Of a stretch of DNA of 6,471 bases, positions 1 through 5,007 are shown one piece after another. Location of the stretch: positions 1 through 6,471 of the forward strand of contig CAMTJB010000061.1 in assembly GCA_947072715.1 (NCBI GenBank), written 5' to 3'. The first letter of the stretch is position 1. Every line of letters starts with the position of its first letter. The position numbers were made by a program, and so were the translations under genes. Source of the stretch: an uncultured Fusobacteriaceae bacterium. Its GTDB lineage: Bacteria; Fusobacteriota; Fusobacteriia; Fusobacteriales; Fusobacteriaceae. The notes beneath the pieces were generated by a model. The model had not been told where the DNA came from, did not search any database, and saw only the letters and a list, made by a program, of their open reading frames with translations.

Positions 1-603
1 AAAATGACTTCTAGTTCAAACTTTGGAAATGTATTTAGTGTGCTTATTGCCAGTGCCTTTTTACCTTTTTTACCAATGTTACCCGTACATTTATTAATTC
101 AAAATCTATTTTATGATTTCTCTCAAGTCTCAATTCCTTGGGATAAAATGGACAAAGAATATCTAGAAAAGCCTAAAAAATGGGTTTCTAGTGATTTAAG
201 AAGATTTATGCTATGGATAGGTCCCCTTAGTTCTGTTTTTGATATTGCAACCTTTGCTCTTATGTGGTATGTATTTAAAGCTAATAGTTTAGATACTCAA
301 TCTTTATTCCAAACAGGTTGGTTTGTAGAAGGATTATTAACACAAACTTTAATAGTACATATGATTAGAACAGAAAAAATACCATTTATTCAATCTAGAG
401 CTTCTGGCTCTGTAATTGCCCTAACATCATTCATTATTTTACTTGGAATAATTACTCCATATACAATTTTTGGTCAGATGATAGGCTTTGTTCCATTGCC
501 ACTAATGTATTTTCCTTGGTTAGCTCTAATTTTACTTGGATATTTTGCCTTAACTTTATTAGTGAAATCTATTTATATAAAGAAATTTAAAACATGGTTA
601 TAA
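1..603 (+). CDS. mgtA: Magnesium-translocating P-type ATPase, C-terminal part (5' end outside window)
   Basis: This is the C-terminal 200 residues of an inner-membrane P-type ATPase that imports Mg2+ at the cost of ATP. The reading frame is open to the first base. The first ATG, at position 4, is internal: MgtA proteins have a Lys-Met-Thr-x-Ser-Ser-Asn-Phe-Gly-Asn stretch here, and the window begins with that Lys codon. About 700 residues, including the phosphorylation and nucleotide-binding domains, should lie upstream, given that E. coli MgtA is about 900 residues. Visible family hallmarks, numbered from the first codon, are the Pro-rich helix pair at about 11-37, QNLFYD (34-39) in the ion-pathway helix, and the LFQTGWFVEGLLTQTLIVHM-type segment at about 102-121. 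Hydrophobic helices lie at about 70-91, 105-122, 132-156 and 165-189, matching the last membrane helices of the family. The protein ends normally at TAA. I recognise it by close resemblance to enterobacterial MgtA/MgtB; choosing between the mgtA and mgtB names is arbitrary. Confidence 0.93.
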   Translation, partial: KMTSSSNFGNVFSVLIASAFLPFLPMLPVHLLIQNLFYDFSQVSIPWDKMDKEYLEKPKKWVSSDLRRFMLWIGPLSSVFDIATFALMWYVFKANSLDTQSLFQTGWFVEGLLTQTLIVHMIRTEKIPFIQSRASGSVIALTSFIILLGIITPYTIFGQMIGFVPLPLMYFPWLALILLGYFALTLLVKSIYIKKFKTWL

Positions 604-661
604 TATAAAAAATTTTAGTTTAAACAATTTAAATAATTTAAATTATATTAAACTTTATTTA

Positions 662-693
662 TCTTAGCTTATATGTTAAAATATAAGCTAAGA
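662..693. repeat. 13-bp perfect inverted repeat overlapping a promoter
   Basis: The arms at 662-674 and 681-693 are exact reverse complements (TCTTAGCTTATAT and its partner) around the 6-nt loop GTTAAA. The repeat sits just upstream of the pseudouridine synthase gene and straddles its candidate -10 element. It could be an operator bound by a dimeric regulator. It could also be a weak terminator for the upstream magnesium transporter, but no continuous T-run follows the stem, only TTTT at 701-704, and the stem has few G:C pairs. Confidence 0.7.
674..682 (+). promoter_or_regulatory. Candidate extended -10 promoter for the pseudouridine synthase gene
   Basis: TGT at 674-676 followed by TAAAAT at 677-682 fits an extended -10 element (TGn then a TATAAT-like hexamer). 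The best -35 at 17-bp spacing is TTTATT (654-659), which is weak; extended -10 promoters tolerate that. Transcription would start near 689 and leave a leader of about 28 nt that carries the ribosome binding site. The element lies across the right arm and loop of the inverted repeat at 662-693. Confidence 0.5.
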
Positions 694-704
694 ATAATTA
701 TTTT

Positions 705-719
705 AGGAGGATATTTTTG
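705..719 (+). promoter_or_regulatory. Strong ribosome binding site fixing a TTG start
   Basis: AGGAGG at 705-710 is a perfect Shine-Dalgarno core. It lies 6 nt before TTG at 717-719, which therefore is the start codon. No ATG at a comparable distance is available in this frame, and the next in-frame Met codon falls inside the S4-like domain. Confidence 0.85.
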
Positions 720-1601
720 AGAAAACAAAATACAGAGTTATTAGTAAAGGCTCCCAATGAACTTATGAAGTTTCTAATTGAGAATCTGCCTTCTCATAAC
801 AGAAATAACATAAAAACTTTATTGTCAAAACAGCATATTTCAGTAAATGAACAAACTATTACACAATTTAATCACCCATTAAAACCTAATGATCAAGTTT
901 CTATAAACTGGTCTAAATCTAGAGACTCAGTTACTATAAGAGGATCTAAAGGTGTTAAAATTATATTTGAAGATGATTATATTGTTGTAGTTGAAAAAGA
1001 TTCAGGTCTTCTTTCTATGGCTACTGATAAAGAAAGAGAAAAAACAGCATATTCAATACTTAAAGAACATGTTAAAGCTAAAGATTTTATGAACAAAATC
1101 TTTATAGTTCATAGATTAGATAGAGAAACTTCTGGAGTTATGATTTTTGCTAAATCAGAAGAAATTCAACAAAAACTACAAGCTAATTGGTATGAAATAG
1201 TAACAGAAAGAAAATACTTAGCAGTTGCTGAAGGTGTTTTAGAAAAGAAAGAAGGAATTATTGAATCTTATTTAAAAGAGAATAATGCCCTAGTTACTTT
1301 CTCAAGCAAATCTGATACTAATGGTGGAAAATTAGCTATTACAAAATATAAAGTTCTTAAAGCCTCTAGAACTCACTCTCTTGTAGAAGTTGATATTCAT
1401 ACTGGAAGAAAAAATCAGATTAGAGTTCACTTAAGTTCTCTTGGTCACCCTATTGTTGGAGATAAAAAATATGGTGCTAGAGGTAAGAACTTCTTAGGAC
1501 GTTTAGGACTTCACGCTAGTACAATAAGATTTAAGCATCCTATAACAGGGGAAGAGATGCTTTTTGAAGCACCTATGCCTACTGTTTTTAGAAAATTATA
1601 A
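717..1601 (+). CDS. RluA/RluD-family pseudouridine synthase
   Basis: This is a complete 294-residue enzyme that would isomerise uridine to pseudouridine in ribosomal RNA or tRNA in the cytoplasm. Residues about 14-64 look like an N-terminal S4 RNA-binding domain, with the ISVNEQ and LKPNDQV positions typical of that fold. The catalytic domain covers about 78-294. The family motif HRLDRETSG is at 132-140, and Asp135 is the expected catalytic nucleophile. A second conserved block, TGRKNQIRVHL (229-239), is followed by GHPIVGDKKYG, and the protein ends with the usual LHA...HPITGEE...AP block. Length fits the RluC/RluD group, but the exact RNA target cannot be told from sequence alone, so I give no gene symbol. 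It starts with TTG behind an excellent ribosome binding site, appears to have its own promoter, and ends at the bidirectional terminator it shares with recQ. Confidence 0.92.
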   Translation: MRKQNTELLVKAPNELMKFLIENLPSHNRNNIKTLLSKQHISVNEQTITQFNHPLKPNDQVSINWSKSRDSVTIRGSKGVKIIFEDDYIVVVEKDSGLLSMATDKEREKTAYSILKEHVKAKDFMNKIFIVHRLDRETSGVMIFAKSEEIQQKLQANWYEIVTERKYLAVAEGVLEKKEGIIESYLKENNALVTFSSKSDTNGGKLAITKYKVLKASRTHSLVEVDIHTGRKNQIRVHLSSLGHPIVGDKKYGARGKNFLGRLGLHASTIRFKHPITGEEMLFEAPMPTVFRKL

Positions 1602-1608
1602 TTAAAAT

Positions 1609-1650
1609 AAAAACTCACTTACCTTTCTTTATGAATTAAGTGAGTTTTTT
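1609..1650. terminator. Bidirectional intrinsic terminator between convergent genes
   Basis: A 13-bp perfect stem is formed by 1609-1621 (AAAAACTCACTTA) and 1637-1649, with a 15-nt loop. On the plus strand the stem ends in TTTTTT (1645-1650), so it terminates the pseudouridine synthase transcript 8 nt after the stop codon. On the minus strand the A-run at 1609-1613 reads as a U-tract, so it also serves the converging recQ transcript, about 50 nt past its stop codon. Confidence 0.88.
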
Positions 1651-1680
1651 ATTTTAAATATTTTTATTTTAAATATTTTT
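1646..1680. repeat. 15-bp AT-only tandem repeat, about 2.3 copies
   Basis: ATTTTAAATATTTTT occurs exactly twice in a row (1651-1665 and 1666-1680). The preceding TTTTT (1646-1650) matches the end of the unit, so the period-15 tract is 35 bp long. It directly follows the terminator T-run and lies in the 3' untranslated region of recQ. It looks like a slippage duplication, and no function is evident. Confidence 0.85.
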
Positions 1681-1697
1681 CTATAAATTATAATCAA

Positions 1698-3470
1698 TTA
1701 GTATTTTTTTATTAGTTCTAAGAATTCTTCTCCATACTTATTGAATTTAACTTCTCCTACTCCATTTATATCTAACATCTCTATTTTTGTTTTTGGAATA
1801 AATATAGCAAACTCTTTAAGAGTTTTATCAGGAAAAATCATATATGGAGGTAACTTATATTTTTGTGACATCTCTTGTCTAAGTAAACGTAATTTTTCAA
1901 ATAGCTCTTCATTCACTTTTGAATCAACTTGAATATGTTTTACAACTTTACTTACTTTTCTTTTTAACTCTGATTCTGATTTTATAAATTCATATGCCTT
2001 TTTTGTCAAAGTTAAAACAGGAAACTGCCCTGGTGTTACAGCTAAATAGCCATCTCCAATAAGAAAATCTATTAACATTCTTATCTCTTCAATTTTATAG
2101 CTTTTAAGCATTCCATAAGTTGATGCACTATTTAAGCCAAATTGTAAAACTTGTTTATTGCTCGATCCTTTTAAAACTAAAGATATTGTACTTGCACCAT
2201 ATCTCTCCTTTGTCCTTCCAATACAAGAGATTATTATCTTAGCTTCTCTTGTTACATCCTCTTCATCTCTTTCATCCAAACATACACTACAATTTTGACA
2301 ATCTTCTATCTTATCATCCCCAAAATATTCAAGAACATGCGAACGCAAACAACTAGTTGTCCTACAATAATTTTCTAGAGCCTGAAGTTTGTCATACTTT
2401 ATTTTTTTTATAGCTTCTGTTGTATATTCATTACCATTATCAATAAACATTCTTTGAAGTAAAACATCCTTAGCTGCATAAATTAAAATGCACTCAGAAG
2501 GTAAGCCATCTCTTCCTGCTCTTCCTGCTTCTTGATAGTAGCTTTCTAAATCTTTTGGCATATTATTATGAATAACCCATCTAACATTTGACTTATCAAT
2601 TCCCATTCCAAAAGCATTTGTAGCTACAACTATATCCACTCTATCATATAAAAAATCATCCTGGTTTTTTGTTCTTTCTTTATCTGAAAGTCCTGCATGG
2701 TACATTCCTACTTTATATTTTTTAGAAAGCTCTTTTTGAATAGATTCACACTCTTTTCTCGTTGCTACATATATAATCCCTATCTCTCCCTGATGTTTCT
2801 CTATGAACTCTTTTATATACTTCATATTATCTATATTTCTAATTACAGAAAATGTTAAGTTAGGTCTATCAAATCCATTTTGAAATACATTAGCTTTTAC
2901 TTTTAGAGTTTTTATTATATCCTCTTTTACTTTAGGTGTGGCTGTTGCTGTAAAAGCTGTAACTATAGGTCTTGTTGGTAAAGACTCTATAAAAGGAGCT
3001 ATATTCAAATAACTAGGTCTAAAATCATGTCCCCATTGAGATATACAATGAGCCTCATCTATAGCAACTTGAGATACCTTTGTCTTTGAAATAATAGACA
3101 AGAAAAATTCATTATCTAATCTTTCTGGAGCAACATAAATTATCTTATAGAACCCTTTTAATATATTGCTACTTATCTCTTTAAATTCCTTCGAAGTCAA
3201 ACTACTATTTATGTATGTTGAACTTATTCCATAGTCATTTAAGTTGTCAACTTGATCTTTCATTAAAGATATAAGAGGAGATATTACTAAAGTAACCCCT
3301 GGCAATAGTATCCCTGGTACCTGATAGCAAATCGATTTTCCTCCACCTGTTGGTAATATCCCTATTGTATCGCAATTATTTAATATACTTTCTACAATTT
3401 CATCTTGCCCTTTTCTAAAATTATCATATCCAAAATATTTTTTTAATATTTCTTTAGCTTTTTCTAACAT
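1698..3470 (-). CDS. recQ: ATP-dependent DNA helicase RecQ
   Basis: This is a complete 590-residue 3'-5' DNA helicase of the RecQ family, which works in the cytoplasm on recombination and stalled-fork intermediates. The first RecA-like domain carries the FRKGQ-type motif 0 (18-22), Walker A TGGGKS (41-46), and DEAH (138-141) running into the RecQ-specific aromatic loop CISQWGHDFRPSY (142-154). The second carries AFGMGIDK (286-293) and motif VI QEAGRAGRDG (313-322). Zinc ligands are Cys374, Cys391, Cys394 and Cys397. A winged-helix RQC region follows at about 405-515. A C-terminal HRDC domain covers about 519-590, with the typical PPYMIFPDKTL stretch. Length and domain order match the usual bacterial RecQ of about 600 residues. 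ATG is preceded by TGAGGT (3483-3478 on the minus strand) with a 7-nt gap. It is convergent with the pseudouridine synthase and divergent from the OLD-like gene. Nothing in it is truncated or degenerate. Confidence 0.97.
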   Translation of the reverse strand: MLEKAKEILKKYFGYDNFRKGQDEIVESILNNCDTIGILPTGGGKSICYQVPGILLPGVTLVISPLISLMKDQVDNLNDYGISSTYINSSLTSKEFKEISSNILKGFYKIIYVAPERLDNEFFLSIISKTKVSQVAIDEAHCISQWGHDFRPSYLNIAPFIESLPTRPIVTAFTATATPKVKEDIIKTLKVKANVFQNGFDRPNLTFSVIRNIDNMKYIKEFIEKHQGEIGIIYVATRKECESIQKELSKKYKVGMYHAGLSDKERTKNQDDFLYDRVDIVVATNAFGMGIDKSNVRWVIHNNMPKDLESYYQEAGRAGRDGLPSECILIYAAKDVLLQRMFIDNGNEYTTEAIKKIKYDKLQALENYCRTTSCLRSHVLEYFGDDKIEDCQNCSVCLDERDEEDVTREAKIIISCIGRTKERYGASTISLVLKGSSNKQVLQFGLNSASTYGMLKSYKIEEIRMLIDFLIGDGYLAVTPGQFPVLTLTKKAYEFIKSESELKRKVSKVVKHIQVDSKVNEELFEKLRLLRQEMSQKYKLPPYMIFPDKTLKEFAIFIPKTKIEMLDINGVGEVKFNKYGEEFLELIKKY

Positions 3471-3531
3471 TAATTTTACCTCATTTATCTCATATTTTTT
3501 TCTTTAAACATATTTATTTTTTCTTTACTAT

Positions 3532-3537
3532 ATTATA
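3532..3537 (-). promoter_or_regulatory. Candidate -10 element for recQ
   Basis: A perfect TATAAT reads on the minus strand from 3537 to 3532, giving a predicted start near 3525 and a leader of about 55 nt before the recQ ATG. The hexamer at 17-bp spacing (3560-3555, TTTTAT) is a poor -35, and it lies inside the left arm of the large palindrome at 3549-3581. In DNA this AT-rich a TATAAT match can occur by chance, so confidence is limited. Confidence 0.4.
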
Positions 3538-3548
3538 CCTTAATTTCT

Positions 3549-3581
3549 ATATAAATAAAATTTATTAAATTTTATTTATAT
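3549..3581. repeat. Perfect 33-bp palindrome, 16-bp arms, pure A/T
   Basis: The arms at 3549-3564 (ATATAAATAAAATTTA) and 3566-3581 are exact reverse complements around the single base T3565. It lies between the divergent recQ and OLD-like genes. It covers the position where the recQ -35 would be and is about 35 bp upstream of the -10 of the plus-strand genes. There is no G or C in it, so an RNA hairpin would be weak. A DNA-level role, such as an operator for a dimeric protein or a cruciform-prone site, is more plausible than a terminator. Confidence 0.75.
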
Positions 3582-3614
3582 TTTTTAATAATCTCTTTAA
3601 TTTTTTCTTGAGAA

Positions 3615-3623
3615 TGATATAAT
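3615..3623 (+). promoter_or_regulatory. Extended -10 promoter for the OLD-like and ABC transporter genes
   Basis: TGA (3615-3617) directly precedes a perfect TATAAT (3618-3623), an ideal extended -10. No good -35 is present at 16-18 bp; the AT-rich 3595-3602 region is the best available. Transcription would start near 3630 and give a leader of about 47 nt that ends with GGAGG (3665-3669), 7 nt before the ATG at 3677. Confidence 0.6.
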
Positions 3624-3676
3624 AACTTACGTATTGTTTATAAAACAAATATTTTTATTTTAGTGGAGGCAAATTT

Positions 3677-4993
3677 ATGGAATTAAAATCAATAACAGTT
3701 ACGAACTGGAAATCTATTACTCATACTAAAATCCTTTATAAAAATCTTTTAATATTTATAGGAGCTAATAACTCTGGAAAATCTTCCCTTATGTCTGCTC
3801 TTATTTTTTTTGTTAATCCCATTAATTTTACAAAAGATTGCCTAAACAATCCTAATTTACCCTTCAAAATATCTCTAGAATTTATTTCTGATAATAATAC
3901 TTTATCTGAATTAATTATAGAAAAAGAAACTAATAACGATGTCCTTATTTTTAAACTTAATCGTACTGGTAGTGACGAAATAATTACCTATGAAGAGTAT
4001 CATCATATTCTTGGTAATCTTACAATTTTAGAGATTTCAACTTATTCAAAAGTTCCAAGAGATAATGCTAGTTTATTTATAAAAAAATTAATTCATTATT
4101 TAGAAACAAATTATTCCCATCTTGATGTTTCTCATGACTTTTTAAAGGAAAAAAACTTAAGTCTAGAAAATATTTTTATAAATAAATCTAATTCTAGACA
4201 TATTATTTTTGAAGCAATTAAATATTTTAACAATTTCCTTCAAAATAATAATATTGAAGCAGTTAATAAAATCTTTATTTTCCTAGAAAATCCTGAAATA
4301 TTCTTAAATCCACAAGAAGAAAGAGAATTCTATGACACCCTTATTAAACTTTCTAATTTAGGTGTATACATTGTAATTGAGACTCATTCAAGTAGATTTG
4401 TTGGGTTAAAGCAATATCCTTCTATAACCATTGCACAACTACAAAGAAACCAAAGTGATTTTTTTCAATTTAAAGGGAAGTTATTTTCAGGAGATGAAAT
4501 TAAAAATTTCAATATGAACTATTGGATAAATACCGACCGTGGAGAACTTTTTTTTGCTAAAAAAGTTATTTTAGTCGAAGGTCAAACTGATAAAATGGTA
4601 CTTAGCTACATTGCAAAACTTTTAAAAATATTTAGATATGATTATACTATTGTAGAGTGTGGAAGCAAAAGTTTAATTCCACAATTTTCTAAATTGTGCA
4701 ATAGTTTTAGAATACCCTATGTGGCAGTTTATGATAAAGATAATCATACTTGGAGGACTGAAGTAGAAATAGAAAATTCTAATCATAAAAACAGACAAAT
4801 TCAAAGTGGTATTGACTATAAAATCGGAAAATATGTTGAATTTTTTAATGATATTGAAGAAGAGATGTATGCTACAAATAGAGAAAGAAAATCTTATAGA
4901 AATAAACCATTTAATGCTTTAAAAACTGTAATGGAAGAAGATTTTAAACTCACTCCTAACTTAGAGCATAAAATAAGAAAAATTTGGGAATAA
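3677..4993 (+). CDS. OLD-family ATPase/TOPRIM nuclease-like protein
   Basis: This 438-residue protein combines an SMC/ABC-type ATPase with a TOPRIM domain, the arrangement of OLD (overcoming lysogenization defect) family nucleases. Visible motifs are Walker A GANNSGKS (29-36), a Walker B-like IFIFLENPEIFLNP (199-212), and the H-loop ETHSSR (235-240). The TOPRIM core VILVEGQTDK (297-306) has Glu301 and Asp305, and AVYDKDN (350-356) has the paired Asp353/Asp355. An acidic stretch (392-396) and Asn-Lys-Pro (409-411) near the end resemble the last metal-site and Lys-Pro elements of OLD TOPRIM domains. Oddities: it is shorter than the roughly 550-650 residues common for stand-alone OLD proteins; the usual EEPE of Walker B is ENPE (Asn205 where the catalytic Glu normally sits); and I find no convincing ABC signature motif. 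No UvrD-like helicase follows, so it is not a Gabija pair within this window. The gene is led by GGAGG and its own promoter, and an ABC exporter gene starts 11 nt after its stop. Predicted role: DNA nuclease, possibly in defence or repair; untested. Confidence 0.85.
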   Translation: MELKSITVTNWKSITHTKILYKNLLIFIGANNSGKSSLMSALIFFVNPINFTKDCLNNPNLPFKISLEFISDNNTLSELIIEKETNNDVLIFKLNRTGSDEIITYEEYHHILGNLTILEISTYSKVPRDNASLFIKKLIHYLETNYSHLDVSHDFLKEKNLSLENIFINKSNSRHIIFEAIKYFNNFLQNNNIEAVNKIFIFLENPEIFLNPQEEREFYDTLIKLSNLGVYIVIETHSSRFVGLKQYPSITIAQLQRNQSDFFQFKGKLFSGDEIKNFNMNYWINTDRGELFFAKKVILVEGQTDKMVLSYIAKLLKIFRYDYTIVECGSKSLIPQFSKLCNSFRIPYVAVYDKDNHTWRTEVEIENSNHKNRQIQSGIDYKIGKYVEFFNDIEEEMYATNRERKSYRNKPFNALKTVMEEDFKLTPNLEHKIRKIWE

Positions 4994-4994
4994 G

Positions 4995-5007
4995 AGGTGA
5001 TATTTTG
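4995..5007 (+). promoter_or_regulatory. Ribosome binding site fixing a second TTG start
   Basis: AGAGGTGA (4993-5000) overlaps the last base of the preceding stop codon and sits about 5 nt before TTG at 5005-5007. GTG at 4997-4999 is in another frame, and the next in-frame ATG lies well inside the first membrane helix. TTG is therefore the only sensible start. Confidence 0.8.

Noticed and set aside
4..603. ATG at position 4 as the start of a 199-residue membrane protein
   Set aside because: The frame is open to the window edge and the preceding Lys codon matches the MgtA family. The Met is an internal residue of a much longer protein.
617..654. AGTTTAA...TTAAACT inverted repeat after the magnesium transporter, as a terminator
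   Set aside because: The 7-bp arms are separated by 24 nt of low-complexity A/T and followed by no clear T-run. It is too weak to call.
1741..1932. 63-codon plus-strand open frame
   Set aside because: It lies wholly antisense to the conserved HRDC-region codons of recQ, has no ribosome binding site, and its translation resembles nothing recognisable. It is a shadow of recQ.
3608..3623. TTGAGA at 3608-3613 as a -35 for the TATAAT at 3618
   Set aside because: Only 4 nt separate the two hexamers, far from the 16-18 needed. The promoter is better read as extended -10.
3634..3648. Small inverted repeat TTGTTT/AAACAA in the leader of the OLD-like gene
   Set aside because: The perfect stem is only 6 bp with a 3-nt loop, and extending it needs a bulge. 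This is expected by chance in such AT-rich sequence.
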